Made by a program: the position numbers and the translations under genes
Shown here: in pieces, positions 7,465-15,870 of the stretch
How positions within the stretch are numbered: position 1 is the first letter of the stretch
How the letters are laid out: every line of letters begins with the position of its first letter
The notes under the pieces: generated by a model
Database searches by the model: none
What the model saw: only the letters and a program-made list of their open reading frames with translations
What the model was told of the DNA's origin: nothing
Assembly: GCF_008728855.1 (NCBI RefSeq)
Contig: NZ_CP042906.1
Location: 2,294,001 to 2,358,000, forward strand
Reading direction: 5' to 3'
Length of the DNA stretch: 64,000 nucleotides
Source: Hypericibacter terrae
GTDB taxonomy: Bacteria; Pseudomonadota; Alphaproteobacteria; Dongiales; Dongiaceae

Positions 7465-8409
7465 ATGAGCGTGTCGAAGTCTGAGCTACTTCAGGAAATC
7501 ATCGGCCTCGCGGTGAGTGACAGAGAGTCATTGAGCGTCCTTCTGCGGAAGTGCCTCGTTTTAGCCGCCATGCTGAAAACTGATAAGCTGAAAGACTGGG
7601 CGCTGAAGGAGTTGAACGGCTATTCCGACACCGACGAGCTTCCTGAATACCGTGTCGCCAGCGTCTCTTCTAAGGGCCACTTCCGGGGGCCTTTTGGTGC
7701 AGCAATTATGAACCAACCGCTGCCGGCTTATATTCTGAAAGACGCACACAGAGATATCGCAAGAAAGCACTCGTTTTTTGATCCGATTGCCTCCTATGAC
7801 GTTCTTATCCGAGGGCATAGGGAAGGGAAAAATGATGCAGCCTTACAGGCGCCGTGGCCGCCAGATTTAGTTGCGGTCTATCAGGACAAATTTCTTAAAG
7901 GCTATTTGCTCGCGTCAGCATGGCAGGACATTCCTCCAAGCGCTCTTGTCTCGCTTTGCGACACAATTCGAAACCGAGTGCTAGCATTTGCATTAGAGCT
8001 GCAGGACGAGCTTGGAGATTCGATTGATCAGGGTACAACTAGGTTGCCAAATGAAAGGATCAACCAGTACGTGACAAACCTTATCTATGGTGGGAACAAC
8101 GTTTTTGCAGGTTCAGCAAAAGGCTTCGCCCAAATTGGCACCGTCAACGTTCATAAAGGCGACCTTGAGGGCCTCGCAAAGGTGTTGCAGGAAATCGGGA
8201 TCGGGGACGGCGAGATACGGACGCTCACTGAGGCAATTGAACTAGATTCGAAGGACGGAAGCGCGACGGACATTGGAGAGCGAACCTCAACGTGGCTCGG
8301 CAGGATGGTTACGAGCGCGGGAAAGCAGGGTCTAAAGGTCGCGGGAGACGTGGCCTCTACCATAATTACTAGGGCATTAATGGGCTATTTGGGTATGCCC
8401 GTTTCATAG
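7465..8409 (+). CDS. AbiTii-domain protein, candidate phage defence
   Basis: The 314-residue product has an N-terminal AbiTii-type domain in residues about 1-65: SELLQEIIGLAVSDRESLSV, then LLRKCLVLAAML, LKDWALKELNGY and DELPEYRV are the pattern of that family, which is found in abortive-infection-like proteins. The middle is unassigned, and the C-terminus (about 280-314) is a hydrophobic helix pair that may contact membrane. Start ATG 7465 is used; a GTG at 7453 is possible. It follows the Cys-rich gene closely and lies between two recombinases. Low-GC composition also supports recent acquisition. The defence role is inferred from the domain and setting. Confidence 0.72.
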   Translation: MSVSKSELLQEIIGLAVSDRESLSVLLRKCLVLAAMLKTDKLKDWALKELNGYSDTDELPEYRVASVSSKGHFRGPFGAAIMNQPLPAYILKDAHRDIARKHSFFDPIASYDVLIRGHREGKNDAALQAPWPPDLVAVYQDKFLKGYLLASAWQDIPPSALVSLCDTIRNRVLAFALELQDELGDSIDQGTTRLPNERINQYVTNLIYGGNNVFAGSAKGFAQIGTVNVHKGDLEGLAKVLQEIGIGDGEIRTLTEAIELDSKDGSATDIGERTSTWLGRMVTSAGKQGLKVAGDVASTIITRALMGYLGMPVS

Positions 8410-8437
8410 TCACCATAGAAAGCAACGTGCTTACTGA

Positions 8438-9700
8438 TTACATCGCCGGCAGCTTGATTGCCTTCACAGCCGCTACAAGCTGCTCCTCACTCGGCCCCTT
8501 AGAATACCGCCCAAGCCCCTCTCCGGGGCGCTTATGACCAATCAAGGCATCTGCCACCCAGGGCATTACGTCAGCATGTTCCATGAGCGTCCGCGCTCGG
8601 TGGCGCCAGGAGTGATCCGCGACTAGGTGAGGATCGGTTAGCCCGATGCTCCGCAGCTTGCGACCAACGCGCTTGCTCAGGGCGCTCCCGTAGTCTCCGA
8701 ACCTGTCGGGCTTCAATTCATGAAACAGCTTGGGTCCCCTGCCACCGGCAGGGCTGGCGTGACCCGCCGCTTTCCTGTCGAGCAACATCTTTCGCACCGA
8801 AGGGGCCACGACAGGCACACGGCGGGCGGCAGCTTTCGTCTTGCCCTCCCTTACCTCCAGCCACACCACCTTGCCATTAGCAGTCACGTCAGCTGGCTCT
8901 AGGCCGGTGATCTCCTCAAGGCGCATCCCCGTCACCGCGGCGACCGACACAACGTCGCGGTCTACACCGTCCAGGGCCGCCAAAAACCTGATGGCCTCCG
9001 CCTCGGTGAACGCGCGGCGGTCGCCATTGTCGCCCTTCACCGCGAGCCTCTGGTTGAGCCAGGGGTTGCCCTCGACGTGCCCACGGCGCTCAAGCCAGCG
9101 CCACAGGGCGGAGTAGGTCGAAATAATCCGGTTCGCGGTAGCGGCCTTCCTACCTTGCGCCAACACGTCAGTCACAAAGGCGCCGACAGTCTTGCGGTCC
9201 ATCTCGCCGACCGTCTTGTGGCGTGCGGTGAGCACCGCAAGCGCGCGGCGATGCTGATAGGCGCCCTTCTCTGGGTAGCCCGCCTCGGCAAGCCACTTGT
9301 CCGCCATGTCTTCGATCATGACCGCGTCACCGGTCGCTACTGAGTAGAACAGGCCGGCCGCCTCAGTGCCGTGTTTCTTTTCGATCTCCTCTGCCCGGTC
9401 GCCGAGAAGCAGGGGGACGATTGGGCCAAGCTCGTCGTCGTAGTTGCCGCGCTCTATCTCCTCCGTGATGCTCTGGCGCCACCGCTGGGCCTCTGCGATC
9501 AAGGGGGAGTTGCCGTTGGCCTTCTCAATCTGGCGCTTCCAGAGGGCGACTAGGGGGAGGGCGCGGCGGCGCGCTACCGTCTCACTCTCGGTTTGGAGGG
9601 ACTTGACGAAGCGGGGTTTGCCGACCGCCTCGCGGACGGCTTCGGGGATTTCAAGGACGGCGTACCAGCGACGGCGGCGTTTCTGAATGTAGGCGGGCAT
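8438..9700 (-). CDS. int: Tyrosine recombinase, phage-type integrase
   Basis: This 420-residue integrase starts at MPAYIQKRRRRWYA (ATG 9698-9700, GGAA 10 nt upstream; an earlier GTG exists). The N-terminal part resembles the DUF6538/SAM-like arm domain of proteobacterial island integrases. The catalytic domain shows Arg in AVTGMRLEEITGL, HSWRHR (His-x-x-Arg), GHKRPGEGLGRY with the nucleophile Tyr399, and the usual short tail. It would integrate and excise the element at an attachment site probably to its right. It is convergent with the AbiTii gene, 28 nt apart. Confidence 0.9.
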   Translation of the reverse strand: MPAYIQKRRRRWYAVLEIPEAVREAVGKPRFVKSLQTESETVARRRALPLVALWKRQIEKANGNSPLIAEAQRWRQSITEEIERGNYDDELGPIVPLLLGDRAEEIEKKHGTEAAGLFYSVATGDAVMIEDMADKWLAEAGYPEKGAYQHRRALAVLTARHKTVGEMDRKTVGAFVTDVLAQGRKAATANRIISTYSALWRWLERRGHVEGNPWLNQRLAVKGDNGDRRAFTEAEAIRFLAALDGVDRDVVSVAAVTGMRLEEITGLEPADVTANGKVVWLEVREGKTKAAARRVPVVAPSVRKMLLDRKAAGHASPAGGRGPKLFHELKPDRFGDYGSALSKRVGRKLRSIGLTDPHLVADHSWRHRARTLMEHADVMPWVADALIGHKRPGEGLGRYSKGPSEEQLVAAVKAIKLPAM

Positions 9701-9954
9701 GTGGCGTTCCGAATGGGCGTCGACCACACACGATTACCACACACGCACCCCCTTGAGAATCCCAGGAATGGCGCGGTTCCTAGCGTTTTTCTGTTGCTGG
9801 GTTTTCCTTCCCCTTGGGGACGCCAGCCATATCAATGGTTTAGAGAATTCTCCCTTCGCGCTGCCCAAGATTTGTCCAATATTGCAGGTGCTATGTTGGG
9901 GCTGATGCTGCGCTGCCTATATAGGCCGCCAGAGTGCCGGAAGCGGTGCCGAAT

Positions 9955-10005
9955 ATTCTCCATTAGAGAATTTTTTGCTTGATGAGAGATTCTCTATTGG
10001 AGAAA
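9955..10005. promoter_or_regulatory. Duplicated operator of the toxin-antitoxin pair
   Basis: Two inverted repeats of the form ATTCTC-N5-GAGAA(T/A) lie at 9955-9971 and 9989-10005, centres 34 bp apart, directly before the toxin gene. The second site overlaps the toxin ribosome binding region (GGAGA). A perfect palindrome GAGAATTCTC at 9843-9852 reuses the same half-sites. These are the expected binding sites for the XRE antitoxin or toxin-antitoxin complex. The rest of 9701-9954 has no gene that I can support. Confidence 0.7.
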
Positions 10006-10013
10006 ATACCTTC

Positions 10014-10268
10014 GTGCAGTTGATTATTGCCCCCGCCGCCCTGAAGAGCCTCGGCCTCCTGCCGAAGAAAGACGCCTTGGCCCTTCTGGCGAAGCTCGAA
10101 GAAGTGGCGGCCGATCCCTTCGGCTCGCATCCTTGGGCTACACGCCTTCAGGGATCGCGCGGTTATCGATGGCGGCATGGCAGCTGGCGGGCGATTTACC
10201 GCATCGACACGGTCGAGCGAACGGTCGTCGTCGAGGCGGTCGGCAATCGAAAGGAGATTTATCGATGA
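10014..10268 (+). CDS. RelE/HigB-like toxin
   Basis: This 84-residue protein starts at a GTG (10014) after GGAGA and shows the compact RelE/ParE pattern: LIIAPAALKSLGLLPKK, a helical middle, ATRLQGSRGYRWRHGSWRAIYRI and a final strand VVVEAVGNRKEIYR. RelE-type toxins cleave mRNA at the ribosome. The conserved basic residues around RWRHGSWR fit that family. The stop overlaps the antitoxin ATG (ATGA), giving the toxin-first order typical of HigBA-like modules. Duplicated operators lie just upstream. Confidence 0.85.
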   Translation: MQLIIAPAALKSLGLLPKKDALALLAKLEEVAADPFGSHPWATRLQGSRGYRWRHGSWRAIYRIDTVERTVVVEAVGNRKEIYR

Positions 10269-10687
10269 GCGGAACGGCAAAGAAAAAGAGCGCTGAGGGT
10301 GCCGAGCTCGTGACCCTGCCCCGGGCGGAATATGAGGCGCTGCTGGCCCGCATCGAGGATGCCGAAGACGCGGCCGTCGTGGCCGCGGCCGAGTTGCGCG
10401 AGCGCGCGGTCGGCAAACAACGGGCGCGACGCGACCATCTCTCCAGCGAGATGGCCAAGCGTATGATCCTGGGCGAGAGCCCGGTGAGGATCTGGCGCGA
10501 GCATCGCGGCCTGAAGGCCCTGGCGCTGGCCGAGAAAGCAGGACTACCGGCCGGCTATCTCTCCGAGATCGAGACCGGCAAGAAGCCCGGCTCGCTCGAT
10601 GCCATGAAGCGCATCGCCGACGCGCTCGAGGTGCCGCTCGATAATCTGGTGCGGACCGACGGGACGGCTGGCAAGCGAGGCCGGTGA
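10265..10687 (+). CDS. XRE-family antitoxin
   Basis: The 140-residue protein has an acidic, Ala-rich N-terminal half with a helical LPRAEYEALLARIEDAEDAA segment, probably the toxin-binding or dimer part, and a C-terminal Cro/CI helix-turn-helix at about residues 78-130 (LKALALAEKAGLPAGYLSEIETGKK). It would neutralise the upstream RelE-like toxin and repress the operon through the ATTCTC-N5-GAGAAT sites. The ATG overlaps the toxin stop, so the two are translationally coupled. Confidence 0.88.
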   Translation: MSGTAKKKSAEGAELVTLPRAEYEALLARIEDAEDAAVVAAAELRERAVGKQRARRDHLSSEMAKRMILGESPVRIWREHRGLKALALAEKAGLPAGYLSEIETGKKPGSLDAMKRIADALEVPLDNLVRTDGTAGKRGR

Positions 10688-10942
10688 CGGCGCCAAGTTG
10701 CCGTCGATCGGCGTCCCGGTGTTCTCATCGAGAATCCCGGGGCCTTGCAGTCGGGGTCTGGCGATGGGTGCTTCGGCGTCCAATAATCCCACTGTCGCGC
10801 TCAGCCTCACGGCTGTAGTTGTGAAAGACCGCGCGCGGCCATCCGGCCGTCCACGGGCTCGCCCGTCGCCCGATCGCGTCGCCCTGGCGACGCGTCAGCG
10901 GGCACTGGAAAACGCGACATCGGAAGGGGGCGCCGGAAGCCG

Positions 10943-11542
10943 ATGAAGACCTTCTTGATCAACATTCGTAATCTGGCGATCGCCGGTTTTTTCTTTCTGC
11001 TGCCCGTCGTCGTCGTCTTCGTCATCCTGACCAAGGCGTGGGTCGGGCTCACCTCGGTGGGCAAGAAAATCGCCCAGGTTTTCGGCCTGAATTCCTTCAT
11101 CGGATTCGGCGGAACGACCGTGGCCACGGGGGTGCTTCTGATCGCGCTCTGCCTGCTGTGCGACCTGCTGATGCGTTACGCCTTCCTGGCGGCGTTCCGT
11201 CAGTCCGTGGAAGGGCTGCTCCTCGAATACCTGCCCGGCTATGACACCTACAAATCCATGGCCGAAGAGAAACTGCAGCACAAACAACGGATCCTCCCTT
11301 ACGCGAGCGCCCTGATCAGGCGGCAGGATTACTGGCAGCCCGCTTACATCGTCGAGCCGGATGAAGATGGGGACTGCGTCCTGCTGGTTCCCGACATTCC
11401 CGACACGACCAAGGGAAGCCTGCTGATCGCGACGGTCGATCAGGTCAGGCTGCTGCCGCCGGTCCCCGCCAACGATCTCGATGCTTGCTTGAGAAGGTCG
11501 GGGAAGGGATTGTTGAGTGAGCTTCGCATTCACCGGCACTGA
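10943..11542 (+). CDS. DUF502 family membrane protein
   Basis: This 199-residue protein has two N-terminal membrane helices (about residues 11-33 and 58-80) followed by a cytoplasmic or periplasmic beta-rich domain. The order and spacing, the FFFLLPVVVVFVILTKAW first helix and the later EYLPGYDTYKSM and VPDIPDTTKGSLLI stretches match the DUF502 family, of unknown function in proteobacteria. The 255 nt upstream of it contain no gene. It is followed 73 nt later by a secreted metallo-beta-lactamase-fold gene, possibly co-transcribed. Confidence 0.75.
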   Translation: MKTFLINIRNLAIAGFFFLLPVVVVFVILTKAWVGLTSVGKKIAQVFGLNSFIGFGGTTVATGVLLIALCLLCDLLMRYAFLAAFRQSVEGLLLEYLPGYDTYKSMAEEKLQHKQRILPYASALIRRQDYWQPAYIVEPDEDGDCVLLVPDIPDTTKGSLLIATVDQVRLLPPVPANDLDACLRRSGKGLLSELRIHRH

Positions 11543-11615
11543 TCGACCGCGCTCAAGGTCCCGCCGCCGCCTTGCCCGGACGTCCGTCAGATCATCCATT
11601 GTCAGGAACCCCATC

Positions 11616-12602
11616 ATGACCCGTCACTCCGGCTCCCTCCGCAAGGTCTTGGCTGCCGCGATCGCCTTCGTCGCGTTCGGTCTGTTGGCGCAGGCCGACA
11701 GCTTCGCCGCGGCGCCGCAGGTGCGCACGCAGGCGCCGGGCTTCTACCGCCTGATGCTCGGCAGCTTCGAGATCACCGCGCTCAATGACGGCACCATCGA
11801 TTTCCCGATGGATCAGCTCCTGCTGAATGCCAAGCCGGGCGAAGTGGAGGCGGCGTTCAAGAACGCCTATCTCAGGCTGCCGGCCGAGACCTCGGTCAAC
11901 GCATTCCTGATCAACACCGCTACCAAGCTGATTCTGGTCGATACGGGGGCGGGGGCTCTCTACGGGCCGACCCTGGGCCATCTGCTCGACAATCTGCGTG
12001 CCGCCGGCTACCGACCGGAGGAGGTCGACACGATCCTGCTCACCCATCTCCATGGCGACCATGTCGGCGGGCTGTCGCTGAACGGGAAGATGGCCTTCCC
12101 CAACGCGACGCTCTATGTGAACCAGAAGGAAGTCAGCTACTGGCTCAATGAATCCAAGGAAGCCGGCGCGCCCGAGAGCCAGCAGGGGAATTTCAAGACC
12201 GCCCGGCAGACCATGGGCCTCTATCTCGCGGCCAACCGGATGAAGCCCTTCACCGGCGACACGCAGCTTTTCCCCGGCGTCAAGGCCGTGGACGCGCCGG
12301 GCCATTCTCCCGGCCACACGATGTATCAGATCGAAAGCGACGGGCAGAAGCTGCTGCTCTGGGGCGACCTGATCCATGCCGCCGCCGTGCAGTTCGCCGA
12401 TCCCGGCGTGGCGATCCAATGGGACAGCGACCCGAAGCAGGCGGTGGCGACGCGCCAGCAGGTCCTCGCCGATGCCGCCAAGAACGGCTATTGGATCGCG
12501 GGCGCCCATCTGCCCTATCCGGCCTTCGGCCATGTCCGCGCCGACGGCAAGGGCTATGTCTTCATTCCGATCAACTACACCCAGAACCGGCAGGTGCATT
12601 GA
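11616..12602 (+). CDS. Secreted metallo-beta-lactamase-fold hydrolase
   Basis: The 328-residue protein has a signal peptide (residues about 1-31, cleavage after FAA) and the metal motif THLHGDHVGG (H144, H146, D148, H149), then GHSPGHT and WGDLIH for the remaining ligands. This is an MBL-fold hydrolase exported to the periplasm; relatives include lactonases and other ester or lactam hydrolases, so the substrate cannot be told from sequence. Start at ATG 11616 is chosen because the signal peptide begins there and AGGAA lies upstream. It ends before a hairpin shared with the convergent hydroxylase gene. Confidence 0.85.
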   Translation: MTRHSGSLRKVLAAAIAFVAFGLLAQADSFAAAPQVRTQAPGFYRLMLGSFEITALNDGTIDFPMDQLLLNAKPGEVEAAFKNAYLRLPAETSVNAFLINTATKLILVDTGAGALYGPTLGHLLDNLRAAGYRPEEVDTILLTHLHGDHVGGLSLNGKMAFPNATLYVNQKEVSYWLNESKEAGAPESQQGNFKTARQTMGLYLAANRMKPFTGDTQLFPGVKAVDAPGHSPGHTMYQIESDGQKLLLWGDLIHAAAVQFADPGVAIQWDSDPKQAVATRQQVLADAAKNGYWIAGAHLPYPAFGHVRADGKGYVFIPINYTQNRQVH

Positions 12603-12616
12603 GATCGAAACGAGGC

Positions 12617-12647
12617 GGCGGCCGCTCCCGGGTTGAGAGCGGCCGCC
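12617..12647. terminator. Bidirectional hairpin terminator
   Basis: A perfect 11-bp stem (GGCGGCCGCTC with GAGCGGCCGCC, loop 9 nt) lies between two convergent genes ending at 12602 and 12689. There is no clear T-run, so it may act as a bidirectional or Rho-assisted stop. Confidence 0.6.
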
Positions 12648-12688
12648 CTGGTCGAATGCCGCGCCAGAGGTTGAGTAACGACCAAGCC

Positions 12689-13567
12689 TCACGCGGTGGT
12701 CGTTTCGGGCACGGACTTCACGGCACCTGGCGGGCCGAACAGTGCCAGCCACTTCATCTCGAGCGTATCGACCCGGCGGAAGTCCCGGACGAGCGCGATC
12801 CATTCGCCGAACGCGATGCGGAAGGGATTGAGCGTCCGGGCGCCGCCGACGAGGCCGAAGCGGAGCGGCTCGTCCTTCGGCGCCTCGGCAAAGGTGCCGA
12901 ACAGGCGATCGAACAGGATCAGCACGCCGCCATAGTTCTTGTCCAGGCAGGCCGCATTCGAGGCGTGATGAACGCTGTGATGCGCGGGCGTGTTGAGGAT
13001 CCATTCCAGGGGCCCGACCTTGGGCGCGATCTGGGTATGGATGAAGAACTGATAAAGCAGGTTGGCGCTCAGCATGCCGATGATGGCGACCGGGTGGAAG
13101 CCCAGCAGGGCGAGCGGCAGAAAGAACAGGAAATCGCCGGAGAGGCCCGCGGTCCAGCCGAGGCGCAGCGCCGCCGTGAGGTTGAACTTCGTCGGCGAAT
13201 GATGGACCGAATGGGTCGCCCACATCCAGCGGACGCGGTGCGCGGCGCGGTGATGCCAATAATAGACGAACTCGGTCGCGAGGAAGAGGGCGCCCAGCGC
13301 CAGCGGCGTCGTCGCGGAGAAGTCGAACAGGCGGTAGTGATAAGCGAAGGCGAAGGGGATCGCGAGCAGGCCGGCTCCGGCCGCGCGAAGGAGGCTGTGG
13401 CCGATGGCGACGCCCAGGGTGGCGGCGCTCTCGCCGAGGTCGTGGGTGTCCCGGTCGCGTTGGGCCAGGCGGCTCATCAGGAGCTCGAGGCCGATGAAAG
13501 CGGCGGCGATCCCCAGGACCATCAGATGCGTGGATGGGTCGGTGAAGACGGTGGTGTGAGCGGACAT
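12689..13567 (-). CDS. Fatty acid hydroxylase / sterol desaturase family membrane protein
   Basis: The 292-residue protein starts at MSAHTTVFTDPSTH after GAGGAGA. It has about four membrane helices and three His clusters typical of the di-iron hydroxylase family: HHRAAH, HSVHHS and HHSVHH. Members insert hydroxyl groups or double bonds into lipids or carotenoids at the membrane using oxygen; the exact lipid is not predictable. The gene is convergent with the MBL gene and divergent from the response regulator at 13761. Confidence 0.85.
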   Translation of the reverse strand: MSAHTTVFTDPSTHLMVLGIAAAFIGLELLMSRLAQRDRDTHDLGESAATLGVAIGHSLLRAAGAGLLAIPFAFAYHYRLFDFSATTPLALGALFLATEFVYYWHHRAAHRVRWMWATHSVHHSPTKFNLTAALRLGWTAGLSGDFLFFLPLALLGFHPVAIIGMLSANLLYQFFIHTQIAPKVGPLEWILNTPAHHSVHHASNAACLDKNYGGVLILFDRLFGTFAEAPKDEPLRFGLVGGARTLNPFRIAFGEWIALVRDFRRVDTLEMKWLALFGPPGAVKSVPETTTA

Positions 13568-13760
13568 CGTCCGATCTCCTCTGTTGCGGTTCTGGCCACC
13601 CGATGGGGGTTGAGGCCATGGCGAGGAGATTGCGCGCGGAATGTCAGCGCCGTTTGACCGGCCATTATCGTTTTGTCTGGTTTGGTCACGGGCAGGTAAC
13701 GGTGTGTAACAGGCCCCGCCCGCCTTGCGGGACGGCCGGGAATGGGCGAGAAATGCGGCC

Positions 13761-14477
13761 ATGAGCGCGAGCCCGGCCACCATTCTCATCGTGGAAGATG
13801 ATCCTGACATCCTCCGGCTGGTGGCGGATGTGATGCGCCGGGAAGGCTTCGGCGTCGAGACGGCGGAGGACGGGGCCGCCATGGATGCGGCCCTGGCCCG
13901 CGCGCATCCCGATCTGATCATTCTCGATATCATGCTGCCCGGCGAGGACGGCCTCTCCATCTGCCGGCGCCTCCGGGCGCAGAGTCAGCTCCCGATCCTG
14001 ATGCTGACCGCCAAGAGCGAGGAAATCGATCGGGTGGTAGGGCTCGAAATGGGCGCCGACGACTATCTCGTGAAACCCTTCGGCTCGCGTGAGCTGCTGG
14101 CCCGTGTCCGCGCGCTGTTGCGCCGCGTCAACGCCCAGCCGCTGGCCCCGGCGTCGCGGCGCTTCGCCTTCGACCGCTTCACGATCGACCTCGATGCGCG
14201 CCAGCTTGTCGATGAGCGCGGCAGTGGCCCGGCTCTCACCAGCGCCGAGTTCGACCTGCTCGCCTGCTTCGTGCAGCGGCCGCGCCGGGTGCTGACGCGC
14301 GACCAGATCCTGGACTGGACGCGCGGGCGCACGGCCGATCCGCTCGACCGCACCATCGACATGCTGGTCTCGCGCCTGCGCAAGAAGCTCGAGGCGGCGA
14401 GCCCGGGCTCCAATCCGATCAGCACGGTGCGCAATGGCGGTTATCTCTTCACGGCCGACGTCAAGCGAGTGCCGTGA
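13761..14477 (+). CDS. OmpR-family response regulator
   Basis: This 238-residue protein has a receiver domain with acidic pocket D14/D15, phosphoacceptor D56 (LIILDIMLPGEDG) and K105 (LVKPFG), then a winged-helix DNA-binding domain (TSAEFDLLACFVQRPRRVLTRDQ, DRTIDMLVSRLRKKLE, VRNGGYLF). It is paired with the downstream sensor kinase through a TGATG stop-start overlap. The signal and regulon are unknown; the divergent neighbour is a lipid hydroxylase. Confidence 0.92.
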   Translation: MSASPATILIVEDDPDILRLVADVMRREGFGVETAEDGAAMDAALARAHPDLIILDIMLPGEDGLSICRRLRAQSQLPILMLTAKSEEIDRVVGLEMGADDYLVKPFGSRELLARVRALLRRVNAQPLAPASRRFAFDRFTIDLDARQLVDERGSGPALTSAEFDLLACFVQRPRRVLTRDQILDWTRGRTADPLDRTIDMLVSRLRKKLEAASPGSNPISTVRNGGYLFTADVKRVP

Positions 14478-15850
14478 TGCTGCGGCTCAGCCTGGCCACG
14501 CGCATCACCCTGATCGTGCTGGTCATGCTGCTGGTCGCCTGGATCGGGGCTCTCGCGCTTTATTATCGGTCGCAGGCGGGCGCCGGAGAAAATGCCCGGC
14601 CCTTGCCGCACCAGATCGCGGCCCTGGTCGAGCTGGCCGAGCAGACGCCGCCGGATCAAAGACCGCTTTTCTATGAGGCCGTCTCGTCGAGCATCCTGAA
14701 CGTCCGGTCGGCTGACACCGCCAATCTTCCGTCGCCCGAAGCCCGTCCCGTCGTGGCGGCATTGCACGACAGTTACGCCGCGGCCCTGGGCGATCGCGCC
14801 TTCGTCATCACGACACGCCCCGTGACAGGCTCCTCCGGGCTCGCGACCCGCGGGCTCGAATTCAGGGTTGTGCTGAAGGATGGCGAGACTCTCGTTCTCG
14901 ACACGAAGAGTCCCTTGCCCCTCACGGTTTTCGGGCTGCCGGTCGGCTTCGGCGCCGGCCTCATTGGCACACTGATCGCCCTCGCGGCGTTGATCGTGAT
15001 GCATCGCGAGACCCGGCCGCTGGCCCGGCTGTCGGCGGCGGTCGACCGGATGGATCTCGCGGGCGAGCCCAGCCTTCTTCCTCAGGCACGCACCAGCGCG
15101 CCGGAGATTCAGACCCTCATCGCGGCCTTCAACCGGCTTCAGGAGCGCCTCTCCCGGCTGCTTCGCGCGCGCATGGCGATGCTGGGCGGCATCTCGCATG
15201 ACGTGCGGACTTTCGCGACCCGGCTGCGGCTTCGGGTCGATCACATCCCGGAAGGGACCGAGCGCGAGCGCGCGATCGGGGACATCGACGACATCGTCCG
15301 CCTCCTGGACGACGCGCTGCTCTCGAGCCGCGCGGGAGCCGGGGAGCTCTCGGAGGAGCTTGTGGATTTCGGCCGGATCGTCGAGGCCGAGGTCGAGGAT
15401 CGCAAGGCCGCCGGCGCGCCGGTCGATCTCCGCATGGGAGCGCCTGCGGCCGATGCCGCGATCCTCGGCGACCGGCTGGCGCTTCGCCGTATCGTCTCGA
15501 ACCTGATCGACAATGCCGTGAAATACGGCCAGGCCGCGCATTTATCTCTGGAAACCGATCCGGAGGCGGTCCTCCTGACGATCGATGATGAGGGCCCCGG
15601 CATCCCCGCCGAGCTGCGCGAGGAGCTGTTCGAGCCCTTCGTCCGCCTCGAGACTTCGCGCAACCGGCGCACGGGCGGCGCCGGCCTCGGCCTCGCGATC
15701 GTGCGCAACCTGGTCGAGGCCCAGGGCGGCAGCGTCGCGACCGGCGACGCCCCCGCGGGCGGGGCAAGATTTACGGTGAGGCTACCGCTGTTCCGGCATC
15801 GGGAAAGCCCCGACGACGGCGCTGCCATGCCGCCGGACTCTCGATCCTGA
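14477..15850 (+). CDS. Sensor histidine kinase, partner of the upstream regulator
   Basis: The 457-residue protein has a membrane helix at about residues 8-30, a short periplasmic region, a second helix at about 155-177, a HAMP-like linker, an H-box with H241 (GISHDVRTFATRL) and an ATPase domain (NLIDNAVKYG, DEGPGIP, GGAGLGLAIV). The H-box departs from the common SHDLRTPLTRL form by carrying Phe where Pro is usual. The start is the ATG at 14477 overlapping the regulator stop. It would phosphorylate the OmpR-type partner in response to an envelope signal. Confidence 0.9.
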   Translation: MLRLSLATRITLIVLVMLLVAWIGALALYYRSQAGAGENARPLPHQIAALVELAEQTPPDQRPLFYEAVSSSILNVRSADTANLPSPEARPVVAALHDSYAAALGDRAFVITTRPVTGSSGLATRGLEFRVVLKDGETLVLDTKSPLPLTVFGLPVGFGAGLIGTLIALAALIVMHRETRPLARLSAAVDRMDLAGEPSLLPQARTSAPEIQTLIAAFNRLQERLSRLLRARMAMLGGISHDVRTFATRLRLRVDHIPEGTERERAIGDIDDIVRLLDDALLSSRAGAGELSEELVDFGRIVEAEVEDRKAAGAPVDLRMGAPAADAAILGDRLALRRIVSNLIDNAVKYGQAAHLSLETDPEAVLLTIDDEGPGIPAELREELFEPFVRLETSRNRRTGGAGLGLAIVRNLVEAQGGSVATGDAPAGGARFTVRLPLFRHRESPDDGAAMPPDSRS

Positions 15851-15870
15851 GCCCTCCGCGGCCGACGACC

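Larger units (their letters stand above)
1..9730. mobile_element. Integrated accessory element, left end outside the window
   Basis: The segment runs from the left edge to just beyond the tyrosine integrase start at 9700. It holds two unrelated site-specific recombinases (serine type at 4863-5543, tyrosine type at 8438-9700), a helicase-like ATPase, several small proteins, a direct-repeat array and a cargo with visibly lower GC than the flanking chromosome at about 6.2-8.4 kb. The genes from 10 kb onward look like ordinary chromosome. The right boundary is inferred from the integrase position; I found no tRNA gene and no recognisable attachment-site duplication in 9701-9950. Possible identities are an integrative element or a phage-satellite-like island; no structural phage genes or conjugation genes are visible in this part. 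Confidence 0.7.

Noticed and set aside
9701-9950. tRNA gene or attachment core beside the integrase
   Set aside because: No T-loop consensus, cloverleaf or duplicated core could be found.
10133-10264. Longer antitoxin start upstream of ATG 10265
   Set aside because: It would lie entirely inside the toxin gene in another frame; the ATGA coupling supports 10265.
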